Below, piece by piece: positions 32,628 to 41,238 of a DNA stretch of 64,000 nt; position 1 is the stretch's first letter; each line of letters starts with the position of its first letter. The stretch is from CBDFHB01 sp965250115. GTDB lineage: Bacteria; Acidobacteriota; Vicinamibacteria; Marinacidobacterales; SMYC01. A program made the position numbers and the translations under genes. The notes under the pieces are model-generated. The model was given only the letters and a program-made list of their open reading frames with translations, had not been told where the DNA came from and made no database searches. The stretch spans positions 1,116,001-1,180,000 of the forward strand of contig CBDFNJ010000001.1 of NCBI GenBank assembly GCA_965250115.1, in the 5' to 3' direction.

Positions 32628-34381
32628 TGCGTCGTCGCCGACTTCAGTCGGCTTTCCGCTGCGACGAGAAAATTGCCGGAAGCGACGACGACATCGCCTG
32701 CCTCGAGACCGGAGAGCACTTCGTAGTCATCTCCGGACTTCACACCGATCTCGATCTCTTGCGGTCGCAAGCGACCCTCGCCCAAATCGAGGAAGACGAG
32801 CCGCCGTGGCCCTGCGTAGAGCACCGCTTCCTCCGGAATCATGAGTCTCTCGCCCCGTTCGCTCACGAGCTCGACGTTTGCGTACATGTCGGGCTTGAGC
32901 TCGAGGCGTGGGTTCGGAAGCTCGATACGGATCCGCCCGGTACGGGTCCGATCGTCGAGATAGGGATAGATGAAGCTCACCCGTCCATGGAATCGTTTCC
33001 CGGGGAGATACGGTAACGTCACCTCCGCTGCCTGGCCCTCGGAGATGGACGGCAGCTCTGATTCGTAGGCCTCGGCATCGATCCAGATGCGGTCTAGCCC
33101 CCCGACCAGGTACAGCACCTCGCCGGGCTCCACCGCCGCCCCTTCGAAGACGTTCTTCTCGATCACGTAACCGTCGACGGGCGACACGATCGGGAGATAT
33201 TGCTCCGACGAGCCCCGAGTCACGATCTCGTCGATCTGCCACTCCTTCAAATCCCAAAGGTGAAGCCGCTTCCGAGCGGCGTCGACCAGATAGTCGGCCC
33301 GGTTTGGCGCTGAGGTCTCGCGTGCGGCACGCTGGCTTTCGATCGCTGTGAAAAGCTCTTCCTGAGCGGCGTAGAGCTCGGGGCTGTAAAGGGTGAAGAG
33401 GGGTTTTCCTTTGCGCACGCGTATACCGGCGGCGTTGGCATGGAGCTTTCCGATCCAGCCCCGGTATTTGACCGTCACCTTGGCGAGGCGCGTCTCGTCA
33501 TACGTGATCTTCCCCTTAGCGCGGATGCGAACCGAGACCTTTCGCCGGGCGACGGCTTGGGTCCGAACTCCAATCGCCTGCCGGCGCTGCGCGTCCAAGA
33601 AGATGACGCCAGTGTCGATTTCCTCCCAGGAGACGGGCACGAGGTCCATGGAGCAAATAGGGCACGTGCCCGGCTCCTGTTTTTTGACCGAAGGATGCAT
33701 CGAGCAGGTGTAGTGGGAGATGTCTCCTTCGTGGGCGTGCTCGACGTGTGCCTCGACCTCCGCGAGGGACGTGGGCGCAGCGACGGTAATGTCGGTCTCG
33801 ACACCGCAGCTGGGCATGGCTTGACCCATGAACGGGTTTTCGAGCTCGTCAATCTCATCGGCGGGCTGCATCCACTTGGGAAAGGTCGTCGTCATGGGAC
33901 AGGAATAGACGTGCCACCCTTCGAGTACGCGCGGGTCGACATTGGTGGTGACGAGAAAAAGTCGGCTCAGCTCGCCAAAGGCGTCACGCGCCGCGTCCAG
34001 ATCGGCCGCCTCGGCAAGTGACGTCGCGACCCGGGCTGACTCGGCAAGGGTGCTTCGCAAACGGGGTGTGTGTGAAGCACTCCCCGATTCGGCCTCTTTC
34101 AGAAAGGAAGCGATACCGGCGGCTGGTGCTCTAACGTCGCTGAGCCGGTCATGGGCGAGCGCGCTCCGAGCTTGCTCGTAGGCGGAGAGCGCCGCTTGGA
34201 GAGCTGTTAGGACGGGCTGGCCAAGCACCTCTGCTTCGAGGGCCGGGGGTTTTGTCGTTTCGGTCTCCGCCGGCGAAGCACCTTCGTCTTGGCCGCAGCT
34301 GTTAATAATGACGGTCCCGGCGGTGAGTAGCATTGCGGCGACGAGCCGCGTCCATCGCGGTCTTTGTTGATGAGCATTCAC
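32621..34381 (-). CDS. cusB: Periplasmic adaptor of the Cu/Ag efflux system with metal-binding N-domain
   Basis: A 586-residue membrane-fusion protein. A lipoprotein-type leader (AAMLLTAGTVIINSCGQ, lipobox Cys) is followed by a helical DUF3347-like domain, a YSCPMTTTFPKWMQP motif, and a heavy-metal-binding domain HYTCSMHPSVKKQEPGTCPICSMDLVPV-type (about residues 230-255). The adaptor body follows: barrel-sandwich halves ARRKVSVRIRAKGKITYDE and VDGYVIEKNVFEGAAVEPGEVLYLVG, and a final membrane-proximal domain. It receives metal from chaperones and links pump to outer-membrane channel. It overlaps both neighbours by 4-7 nt. Confidence 0.9.
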   Translation of the reverse strand: MNAHQQRPRWTRLVAAMLLTAGTVIINSCGQDEGASPAETETTKPPALEAEVLGQPVLTALQAALSAYEQARSALAHDRLSDVRAPAAGIASFLKEAESGSASHTPRLRSTLAESARVATSLAEAADLDAARDAFGELSRLFLVTTNVDPRVLEGWHVYSCPMTTTFPKWMQPADEIDELENPFMGQAMPSCGVETDITVAAPTSLAEVEAHVEHAHEGDISHYTCSMHPSVKKQEPGTCPICSMDLVPVSWEEIDTGVIFLDAQRRQAIGVRTQAVARRKVSVRIRAKGKITYDETRLAKVTVKYRGWIGKLHANAAGIRVRKGKPLFTLYSPELYAAQEELFTAIESQRAARETSAPNRADYLVDAARKRLHLWDLKEWQIDEIVTRGSSEQYLPIVSPVDGYVIEKNVFEGAAVEPGEVLYLVGGLDRIWIDAEAYESELPSISEGQAAEVTLPYLPGKRFHGRVSFIYPYLDDRTRTGRIRIELPNPRLELKPDMYANVELVSERGERLMIPEEAVLYAGPRRLVFLDLGEGRLRPQEIEIGVKSGDDYEVLSGLEAGDVVVASGNFLVAAESRLKSATTQW

Positions 34382-35709
34382 CTCACACCTCCTTCAGACT
34401 CTTCTTCGATGGAAAGGGCTGGAATCCTGCCCAAAGCGCGATCCAGCTCAGCGCGGCGCCGGTAAAAGTCGGTCACGGCCTCTTGGTAGCCGAGCTCGAC
34501 GCTCCGCTGGCTGCGTTCTGCTTCGATAAGCGCGAGAAAATTGTTCTGGCCGGTTTCGAACCCGATCTGCGCGGCGCGAATTTGATCTCTCGAGGCGGGG
34601 AGGAGCCGGCTCCGATAAAGCTCAGCGACGTGCTCCGCTTCGAGCAGTCTCTCCCGGCTCACGTAAATCCCCGTCCGGATCGTGTCCTCGAGAGCGGTGC
34701 GCGCACTCTCCGCCTGCTTGAGCGCCGCCGAAGCTGCGGCGGAGGCGGCATCTAGGCGATCGCGGTGGATGGGAATACTGATGCCAATCCCGACCGTCCA
34801 CCGATATTCCGAAACTCCCCACAGGGAATTGAACGAGGTCGTCGCCTCGAACTCGGGGTAGAGATCCTTCTCGCGCAGACGCACCGTGGCCTCGCGAGCT
34901 TCTATCTCTGCGAGCTTGGCCTTCAGATTCGGTTGCTCAGCGATCTCTTCCGCCGAGCCGGGGGTGTCGAGCGCCCTCGACGCCGGTGCATCTAGCTGGG
35001 TTGGGGGAGGAGCGAGACTTGCGTCCGGCCGCCGATGCAGCAGCGCGTTCAACTGAGCGACGATCGTCTTTCTGCTCGTTTGCAATCCGACGTCGCGATG
35101 GAGAAGGTGCGCGACTTCCACCTCAGCCTGAAGCGGATCCTGCTGCGCGGCGAGTCCCACCGAATAGCGGGCGGTCGCGATGCGCTGGAAGCTCTGGAGC
35201 AGACGAATGTGCTCGGTGTTGATTTCGAGCGCGCGGACGACGAAATAGTAATCGTCGAAGAGCAATGACGCGACTGTCGCTAGCTGCAACCGCACGGCCT
35301 CGTAATCGTGACGAGCGGCTTCGGCCTCGAAGCGAGCGACCTCTCCTCTGAGACCGAGCTTCCCTGGGTACGGGAAGCGCTGGGAAAGCCCAATAATCTG
35401 CCCGTAGCGCACGTCCCCGGCGCCAATGCTGAGAGGCGCGAAGCCATAGGAGATCGTGGGATCGCCGAGGCTTGCCAACTGAGGCTCTCGCTCCCGCGCC
35501 ACTTCCCAAGCTTGGCGCGCCGCCTCGATCGAGGGGTTCCGCTCAATCACGGCGCGGATCACCGTCTCGCGGTCGAGTCGGTCGAGCGCGGACAGAGGAT
35601 CCCCCGGCGGCTCTTGGGCGTGCAGGAGCCCCGTGCTCAGAGCCAATGTCGCAAACTTCAGAGAGAAACATAGGAAAACGGTTCGCAAATTAGCCTCCCG
35701 CGCCTGCAC
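34378..35709 (-). CDS. cusC: TolC/CusC-type outer-membrane efflux channel
   Basis: A 443-residue outer-membrane factor: signal peptide to about LLHAQEP, then two repeats of long helices and barrel strands (ERNPSIEAARQAWEVAREREPQLASLGDPTISYGF; IAEQPNLKAKLAEIEAREATVRLREKDLYPEFEATTSFN). The C-terminal repeat QIRAAQIGFETGQNNFLALIEAERSQRSVELGYQEAVTDFYRRRAELDRALG is typical. It forms the trimeric exit duct for the pump. The first gene of the three-gene pump operon, it overlaps the adaptor by 4 nt. Confidence 0.88.
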   Translation of the reverse strand: MQAREANLRTVFLCFSLKFATLALSTGLLHAQEPPGDPLSALDRLDRETVIRAVIERNPSIEAARQAWEVAREREPQLASLGDPTISYGFAPLSIGAGDVRYGQIIGLSQRFPYPGKLGLRGEVARFEAEAARHDYEAVRLQLATVASLLFDDYYFVVRALEINTEHIRLLQSFQRIATARYSVGLAAQQDPLQAEVEVAHLLHRDVGLQTSRKTIVAQLNALLHRRPDASLAPPPTQLDAPASRALDTPGSAEEIAEQPNLKAKLAEIEAREATVRLREKDLYPEFEATTSFNSLWGVSEYRWTVGIGISIPIHRDRLDAASAAASAALKQAESARTALEDTIRTGIYVSRERLLEAEHVAELYRSRLLPASRDQIRAAQIGFETGQNNFLALIEAERSQRSVELGYQEAVTDFYRRRAELDRALGRIPALSIEEESEGGVR

Positions 35710-35798
35710 GAGCGGCAGACGCTATCAAAGTGATCGGATGTAGTGGACGGCGGGAGGAATACCCTTCGCCCTTGCCCGCGCAGACGAGCGCTAGGGCA

Positions 35799-36182
35799 TC
35801 AATTCAGGAGTGGTATGTCGAGGGGTCGGTTCACTAAGAGAACAGGAGAACCCCGCGGGAAAAAAAACGGAACCACTCGATAACCGGCGTAGGGTGCGGT
35901 GACGACCGCTGCCAGGACGGCCACCTCTGGGGCGCTCTTGATGTTGCCGTCGACAGCGGACCGGAAGGACGATTCCACCGACGCTGGGTTTTGCGAAGAC
36001 CGATCCGGCTTGCAACAATCCTCTGTCTTCTCTGGCATGTTGCAGTGGTGAGCATCGCCGCGGCAACACTCCATCGCTTGCTTCTCGTCCGGTCCATCGG
36101 CACAGACGAGACCGGCCAGCGAAGAGAGCGCTAGGACGAGCACAAGACATGCACCCATAGTCTTCGAGGCCAACCGTGCCAT
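35799..36182 (-). CDS. Secreted Cys/His-rich protein, probable metal-related leader gene of the Cu/Ag operon
   Basis: A 127-residue protein with a signal peptide (MGACLVLVLALSSLAGLVCADG). The mature start is a compact metal-ligand patch, MECCRGDAHHCNM followed by EDCCKPD (two CC pairs and a HHC). The C-terminal half holds one hydrophobic stretch (VAVLAAVVTAPYAGYRVVPFFF). Small Cys-rich exported proteins ahead of cus-type operons occur in several phyla; a copper-binding or sensing role is inferred from position, 90 bp upstream of the channel gene on the same strand. No named family is recognised. Confidence 0.65.
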   Translation of the reverse strand: MARLASKTMGACLVLVLALSSLAGLVCADGPDEKQAMECCRGDAHHCNMPEKTEDCCKPDRSSQNPASVESSFRSAVDGNIKSAPEVAVLAAVVTAPYAGYRVVPFFFPRGSPVLLVNRPLDIPLLN

Positions 36183-36302
36183 GAACTTACTCTACCCCGG
36201 CCCGACGGAGCCTTCAAGCGAACGGGTGTCTCTCAATCAACTCTCGACCACTCGATTCAAGCGGCAGGCTCGCGCCGGCTTCCTAGAGCGGAGCGTCTCG
36301 CC

Positions 36303-37436
36303 TCACGACTCGAAGAAGGCGCCACGGAGATCGGAGAGAACGTGCAGCCCTAGAGACAGCTCGAACGCGACCCGGTCCAAGTGCTCTGATTCGGACAGGT
36401 TCAGTGCCGCCGCGCCCTGGGAGAAACAGAAGAGGAGGAGGCCGATGCGTCGGTTGGGTGTGGCGAGCGGGAATGCCGCCGAGGCAACACATTCCAGTCC
36501 CAAGCGCTTGATGGCGTTCGAGAGCGGGCCTTGCTCGCCGCGCATCTGAACGACCCTCGTTCCGGCCTTTTGAATGGCGACACCGTCCGAGTCTTCGTTT
36601 GGATCCCTAGGGCTGTTCAAAGGATCGGTGTCGAGCGCGTGGGCCACCAACTGTTGGAGCGTGCCGTCCGACCTCGTGATGTATAGAGCGGCGTGGGACG
36701 CCTCCCAGTTGGAAGCGAGGCTTCGTAGCATTTCCTCGATCTGACCGACGGCATCGGCGGTGGCGCCGTTCAAGAACGCTCTTACGGTATCGGACACGAT
36801 GGAGAAATCCTTGCCGCGCCGGGCCAGCGAGTCCTTCGCCTCGCGAAGGTCGCTGATGTGATCGGCCAAGCCAACCGCGGCCTCAGCGTAGCTATCCACC
36901 ATGGCCCGTGCGGAAAAAGCGTCCTGAACCTTGCTGGCAGCTGAGACGGTGTCCCAAGTGGGAGGGACAGGCGGGTTTGGTGCGGGCGGCGCCGCAGCGG
37001 CGCTCGGCGCGATCGCTGGGGGATCCTGGAGGGCCGGAGGATTCTGGAGAGTCGGCGGGTTCCCCAGACCGGAAGCGTCCCCGGGAGGTTCCGTTCTCCG
37101 TGGGGGCGCCGCCGGTGTCTGCGTCGGCTTTTTGGACGGCGTGCTCACCCGAACGACTTTCGGCTCTGCCGCGACCGCCGGCGCTTGCGAGGGCTCAGCG
37201 GACACGTATTCGGACCCATCGTCGAGCTTCAGCACTCCGAAGGTGAAGAGCATCGTTTGCTCCGCCCACTCGTCGATGCTTTGGACACTCGAAAGCTCGG
37301 ATGCAATTTGGTATCGCTTCGCGAGATCGGACATCGTGACTTTGAGCGCGGAGGCGAAGGTCTCGAGGACCCCCGTCTCCTGGCGGGCCACCGCGGAAAG
37401 CTGTGTCGCCCCGCGGGAGTTTAGCGCCCTCTCCAT
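36303..37436 (-). CDS. GAF-domain protein with proline-rich linker
   Basis: From the ATG ending at 37436 (MERALNSRGATQLSAVARQETG) the protein has 377 residues. It has an N-terminal helical region, a Pro/Ala linker (about residues 95-180, with repeated NPP and DPP), and a C-terminal GAF-like sensor domain (IEEMLRSLASNWEASHAALYITRSDGTLQQLVAHAL through ASAAFPLATPNRRIGLLLFCFSQGAAALN). There is no output domain, so it may act through partner proteins. The first codons lie just inside the end of the sulfatase remnant, so its own N-terminus may be truncated; the start is uncertain. Confidence 0.6.
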   Translation of the reverse strand: MERALNSRGATQLSAVARQETGVLETFASALKVTMSDLAKRYQIASELSSVQSIDEWAEQTMLFTFGVLKLDDGSEYVSAEPSQAPAVAAEPKVVRVSTPSKKPTQTPAAPPRRTEPPGDASGLGNPPTLQNPPALQDPPAIAPSAAAAPPAPNPPVPPTWDTVSAASKVQDAFSARAMVDSYAEAAVGLADHISDLREAKDSLARRGKDFSIVSDTVRAFLNGATADAVGQIEEMLRSLASNWEASHAALYITRSDGTLQQLVAHALDTDPLNSPRDPNEDSDGVAIQKAGTRVVQMRGEQGPLSNAIKRLGLECVASAAFPLATPNRRIGLLLFCFSQGAAALNLSESEHLDRVAFELSLGLHVLSDLRGAFFES

Positions 37437-37893
37437 GACTGAGATGTCGACCGTGTAAGGCGGCCACTTTCTCCGGACGCTCGGAGGCCAGGTCCTTGCG
37501 CTCGCCGGGGTCTGCGGCCAAGTCAAAAAGCTCCCAGTCGCCCTTGCCGTAGGGCTTCCACTGCCACCGCAGCTTCCAAATTCCCTGACGCAGCGCGCGG
37601 TTTCCGAAGATCTCCCAGGCCAAATAGTCCTCGTCGGTCTGAACCGATTCAACCTCTCCGGCAAGCAGCCGAGTCCATGACTTGCCGATGAGGGGCGGCA
37701 GTCGGCGTCCTTCGTGGGTTTCGGGATACTCCGCTCCCGCGATATCGAGCAGCGTGGGCATGATGTCCGCAACGTGCATGACCGCGTGGTGAATGCTCCC
37801 GTCGGGACGTTTGACAGCCGGTCCGCTCACGATGAGGGCGTTGCGAATCCCTCCTTCGGCGAGCCAAGCTTTGTACTGGCTGAAGGGCGTCAT
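37195..37893 (-). CDS. Arylsulfatase, C-terminal part downstream of an in-frame TAG
   Basis: The frame is continuous with the sulfatase N-part across one TAG. It carries TPFSQYKAWLAEGGIRNALIVSGP with the conserved Lys and the GGIR loop, VMHVADIMPTLLDIAGAEYPE, and the last beta-sheet segment RQGIWKLRWQWKPYGKGDWELFDLAADPGERKDLA. Homology ends near 37450. The remaining open frame to 37195 runs over the GAF gene and is not sulfatase, so the last 20 or so native residues are missing. On its own this fragment has no active site. Confidence 0.65.
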   Translation of the reverse strand: MTPFSQYKAWLAEGGIRNALIVSGPAVKRPDGSIHHAVMHVADIMPTLLDIAGAEYPETHEGRRLPPLIGKSWTRLLAGEVESVQTDEDYLAWEIFGNRALRQGIWKLRWQWKPYGKGDWELFDLAADPGERKDLASERPEKVAALHGRHLSHGEGAKLPRGDTAFRGGPPGDGGPRDLRLRAQSHDVRSREAIPNCIRAFECPKHRRVGGANDALHLRSAEARRWVRIRVR

Positions 37894-37905
37894 CGATACT
37901 TGAGC

Positions 37906-39057
37906 CTACATAGGCCCATAGCCGACGAACGACTCCGGGTCGCCCCAGGCCTTCGGGTGCGTTTGGGACCAGTTGATGGCGGCCGAGAGAGCGTTCAACG
38001 TGCCCGGCGTTCCTGCGATCATCTCGAATAGGTCGGCCCCTTCGGCGCCGTTGTCGCCGAAGGCGATGAAGATCGTGTTCTCGTACTCGCCTACCGACTT
38101 CAGGTAGTCGACGAGACGTCCCACGTGATGGTCGAAGTTCTCCATCATCCCCGCATAAAGCTCCATCTTCATGCCGAGGAGCGCACGAGGCGCCGGCGCG
38201 AGCTGGGTTGGGTCGGGAACGAACCACATACGCTCCGCTAGCTGGGTGTCCTTGGCCACGATGCCGAGCTCGATCTGCCGCTTCAGTCGCTCGCGCCGCA
38301 GCGCGTCCCATCCCTTGTCGTACTCCCCGACGTGACGGCGGCGCCACTCCCGCGGCAGGTGGAACGGGTCGTGGGGAGCCTGGTGAGCGACGTAGGCGAA
38401 GAAAGGCTTGTCGTCGCCCCGGTTCGTCTCGATGAACTCGATCATCTTGTCGGTATAGGTCTTGGTGGCGTAGTAATCCTTGGGAAGCTCGCTGAGATAG
38501 AGACCGTCCTCGGTAAACACCAATCGAGGCGAGAGGGCCGTCACGTTCCTCATGTCCCAGTAGTTACCGCCGCCGTCGAGGAGGCTGAGGTCTCGCTCGA
38601 AGCCTCGGGCACGCGGAATCTTTTCGGGTGCTTTACCCATGTGCCACTTGCCCGTCATGTAAGTGTGGTATCCCGCGTCCTTGAGGAGCTGCGGCAGGGT
38701 TACGACGGCGTCGTTGAGGTAGCCTTCGTAGCCCGGCACCCCCATTTGGTTCGGGGCGGTCCACTCATCCATGTTCCCGAGACCGTTGAGATGCGTAGCC
38801 GTCCCCGAGAGCAGCATCGAACGGGTCGGTGAGCAGCTCGCGTGCGTGTAGAACTGAGTAAAGCGAACGCCCTGTTGCGCCAGAGCGTCAAGATTCGGCG
38901 TTTGGATCTCGCTTCCGAACGAGCCCAAGTCCGAATAACCCATGTCATCGGCGAGGACGATCACGATGTTGGGTCGGTCGTCGGCTGACAGCGTCGCGGC
39001 CAGCGCCGCGAACGCCAGAATCAGGGCGCCATAGATGAATCGATCGCTATGGGTCAT
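37906..39057 (-). CDS. Arylsulfatase, N-terminal catalytic part ending at an in-frame TAG
   Basis: I start at the ATG ending 39057 (MTHSDRFIYGALILAFAALAATLSADD), which gives a signal peptide and lies just after AAGGAG. DRPNIVIVLADDMGYSDLG holds the first metal Asp pair, and HASCSPTRSMLLSG is the sulfatase signature whose Cys becomes formylglycine. TGKWHMGK follows, with VAHQAPHDPFH and AFGDNGAEG. The frame ends GYGPM-TAG, where relatives read GYGP-x-W-A, so TGG to TAG is the simplest change. It is translationally coupled to the preceding metallo-hydrolase gene. Confidence 0.85.
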   Translation of the reverse strand: MTHSDRFIYGALILAFAALAATLSADDRPNIVIVLADDMGYSDLGSFGSEIQTPNLDALAQQGVRFTQFYTHASCSPTRSMLLSGTATHLNGLGNMDEWTAPNQMGVPGYEGYLNDAVVTLPQLLKDAGYHTYMTGKWHMGKAPEKIPRARGFERDLSLLDGGGNYWDMRNVTALSPRLVFTEDGLYLSELPKDYYATKTYTDKMIEFIETNRGDDKPFFAYVAHQAPHDPFHLPREWRRRHVGEYDKGWDALRRERLKRQIELGIVAKDTQLAERMWFVPDPTQLAPAPRALLGMKMELYAGMMENFDHHVGRLVDYLKSVGEYENTIFIAFGDNGAEGADLFEMIAGTPGTLNALSAAINWSQTHPKAWGDPESFVGYGPM

Positions 39058-39059
39058 GG

Positions 39060-40082
39060 TCACTCCTTTAAGATGCCGTCGTTCCAGGACTCGGAAAGCT
39101 CCCACGGCCCCTGAAGCAATTCTGAAGCGTGTCCCGCCTTCTTACGCCCGCCGAGCTCTCGGAAGGCGTGCTCGACATTGAGGTAAAGACGTTCTGGCTC
39201 GGACCAAGCCGCGAACGCCCCGAGCTCGATGCGTTTCGCCGCGTCCAGAGCTGTTCGCCCTGCCCTAAAGTGTCGTTTCGACTCGAGCCACACGTGGGCA
39301 AGATAGGCCTTCTCGTCCATGACGCCTTCGATTCCACACACGGGACCGTGTCCCGGAACGATCACCTCGGGATCGAGCTCGACGATCCAGTCGAGCACGC
39401 AAAGCCAGTTCTCGAAGCATCCTGTCACGAGGGGCGTCAGGTTCCTGCACACAACGTCTCCGGCGAAGAGCACGCCCGCGGCGGGAACGTGCACGAGCGT
39501 ATCCCCTTGGCTATGGCAAGGCCCGACGTGAATGAGATGGACCTCGGTGCCGTCGAGCCGGAGCACCAGTCGGTCGTCGAAAAACGTCGAGGCGGCCTTC
39601 GGCACGATCCAGTGGAAGTCGAACTCTTCGAGCGCTCTCGCTCGGGCCGCGACGCCAGGGTGCGGCGAGTCGATGGCGTCCCGGACGCGCTGCATGTCCT
39701 CGGGACGCTCCGCGCTGACGCACTCGGGAGGAAGACGGTGGGCGAGTATCTCGGCGTTCGGAAAGAGCTGGTTTCCCCAGGTATGACCGGGGTGCTGGTG
39801 AGTGTTTGCGACCCGGCGAGGCGGCTTTCGCCACACTTGCCCGAAAAGCTGACGCATGCGCTGTGCGTGCGCGAGGTCGAATTGGGTATCGATCACTAGG
39901 CCCCCGCCGGCGTCGACGAGCCCCGAGCTCGAGTGCCCCGAAGCCGCCCTGTCGGGAATGCAGGCGTAGACGTCGTCGCCGACTTCTTCGAGCTTCGTCG
40001 CTATATCGACCTCTTTGACAAATTCGATCCTCGGCGGATAGCGTAGCCACCATGTCAGGCCCCGACTATCGAAATTCGGCAA
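39060..40082 (-). CDS. Metallo-beta-lactamase-fold hydrolase with altered HxHxDH motif
   Basis: A 340-residue MBL-fold protein. LVDAGGGLVIDTQFD is the early strand pair. The zinc motif reads THQHPGHTWGN, so the usual Asp of HxHxDH is Gly (GGT where GAT is expected). Other ligands are present: HVGPCHSQGDTLVH, FAGDVV and VPGHGP. Without that Asp the second metal site should be impaired. A C-terminal helical region of about 90 residues resembles SoxH/quinoprotein-relay type MBLs. Its stop lies inside the ribosome site of the sulfatase, indicating one operon. The start overlaps the divergent AraC gene by 31 bp and may be further inside. Confidence 0.8.
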   Translation of the reverse strand: MPNFDSRGLTWWLRYPPRIEFVKEVDIATKLEEVGDDVYACIPDRAASGHSSSGLVDAGGGLVIDTQFDLAHAQRMRQLFGQVWRKPPRRVANTHQHPGHTWGNQLFPNAEILAHRLPPECVSAERPEDMQRVRDAIDSPHPGVAARARALEEFDFHWIVPKAASTFFDDRLVLRLDGTEVHLIHVGPCHSQGDTLVHVPAAGVLFAGDVVCRNLTPLVTGCFENWLCVLDWIVELDPEVIVPGHGPVCGIEGVMDEKAYLAHVWLESKRHFRAGRTALDAAKRIELGAFAAWSEPERLYLNVEHAFRELGGRKKAGHASELLQGPWELSESWNDGILKE

Positions 40083-40387
40083 CGCGTGATCCCGCCTCCG
40101 ACTCGGCGGCTGTACCGCGGAGGAGACGTGTCACGGTGGTCCAGCTCACCGACCCGGCCGATGCCGCCAAGGCTTTTGGAGAGCTAGAGTTCGACTGGGT
40201 CAAGCTCGGCACCGGGCGCTTCTTCGTGAAGCGGGTCGTAGTCGACCTCGACGGGAGTATCACTTCACGTCGCACCCTGCCCGCTCGCGGAGCCAAGTCG
40301 CGAGCCCCCATCGGGTCGTCGCCGCTTGTTCTCCCTCGGCAACGGGAACGGTCGACGGTCGGGAGATCACGCCCGACATGCTGGTAA
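40052..40387 (+). pseudogene. AraC-family regulator, N-terminal part (frameshifted)
   Basis: The genuine part runs to about 40290: VTVVQLTDPADAAKAFGELEFDW, GTGRFFVKRVVVDLDGSI. This resembles the N-terminal sensor domain of AraC regulators of the AraC_binding_2 type. Homology then continues in the frame of the next entry (QVASPHRVVAAC, GTVDGREITPDM), so a one-base lesion lies around 40285-40300. The apparent start overlaps the divergent MBL gene; an in-frame GTG near 40136 is an alternative. Confidence 0.55.
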
Positions 40388-41043
40388 CGGCCAGGGAGGG
40401 AGCTCAAACAGAGCTGGTGGCAGGCAGCGATTACCGCTCGATGATGTTTCTCGTCCCTCCCGTCGAAGTCGAAAGCTATATCCAGAATCGAGACGCGGGC
40501 CCGCATTTTCTTCACGGTGAGCTTGGCCTAGTGCGCCGCTTGTACCGATGGGGACGGAGCGTGGTGCGCGCCGCGGAGCAAAGCCCGGAGCTCTTCGAGG
40601 AGAACCGGCACGTCCGCGAAGGCGTTCGTCTCGAGTTCGTCGAGAGGCTCGGGGAAGCGCTCGCCTCGACTCGCGACTTGCCTCCGCGCGACGCCGAGCT
40701 CACCCGCGTCAACCACAGCCGACTCGTCAAAAGAGCACAGGACTACGCCCTCGAGCACATCGACGAGCGCCTTCACTTGACGGGCCTTTGTCAGGCGATG
40801 CGCGTCAGTGAAAGGACGCTTCGCTATGCCTTCCAAAACGTCCTCGACATGTCATCCGTGGCCTATTTGACGCGACTGCGCCTCCACCGCGTCCACAAGT
40901 GTCTCAAAGAGGCGACACGCAGCTCGACCACGGTCACCGCCGAAGCACTTCGCTGGGGCTTCTGGCACGTGGGCGATTTCTCGAAAGCGTACAAGGAGTG
41001 TTTCGGTGAACTGCCCTCCGACACCCTCGCGCGTCAACAGTAG
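40378..41043 (+). CDS. AraC-family transcriptional regulator, C-terminal DNA-binding part
   Basis: A 221-residue open frame from ATG 40378; coding actually begins upstream in this frame. The sensor part reads VTAREGAQTELVAGSDYRSMMFLVPPVEVE. The C-terminal two-helix-turn-helix AraC domain reads YALEHIDERLHLTGLCQAMRVSERTLRYAFQNVLDMSSVAYLTRLRLHRVHKCL and ALRWGFWHVGDFSKAYKECFGELPSDTL. It could bind DNA alone, but without the N-part it would lack most of its effector domain. Divergence from the MBL-sulfatase operon makes that operon its likely target. Confidence 0.75.
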   Translation: MLVTAREGAQTELVAGSDYRSMMFLVPPVEVESYIQNRDAGPHFLHGELGLVRRLYRWGRSVVRAAEQSPELFEENRHVREGVRLEFVERLGEALASTRDLPPRDAELTRVNHSRLVKRAQDYALEHIDERLHLTGLCQAMRVSERTLRYAFQNVLDMSSVAYLTRLRLHRVHKCLKEATRSSTTVTAEALRWGFWHVGDFSKAYKECFGELPSDTLARQQ

Positions 41044-41098
41044 CCGAGGTGGCCACCTGGTAAATTCAGTCTTGGCGGAAATAGACGTAGTGATTCCG

Positions 41099-41182
41099 TC
41101 ACGAGTGTCGTAGAACACGGTCTCGACTCGTCGCTGTCGCTCTCTGAATCTGATGTTGTGCCCAGTGTTTCCAGGCATCGGA
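41099..41182 (-). pseudogene. Severed 3' end of the MOSC gene, left of the IS1595 element
   Basis: Read leftward from the target duplication, the frame gives SDAWKHWAQHQIQRATATSR then DRVLRHS and a TGA at 41099-41101. Joined to VPQL at the other side of the transposon it restores the C-terminus of the MOSC protein, about 229 residues in total. The last 27 codons were separated by the insertion and are now untranslated. Confidence 0.85.
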
Positions 41183-41190
41183 CAATTGAG
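41183..41190. repeat. 8-bp target-site duplication of the IS1595 element, left copy
   Basis: CAATTGAG here is identical to 43158-43165 on the other side of the element. An 8-bp duplication is characteristic of IS1595. Exact identity implies a recent insertion. Confidence 0.93.
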
Positions 41191-41238
41191 GGTAATGATA
41201 TACTTGACTAATACAGTGGGGCGTGCGATACTCTCCAC

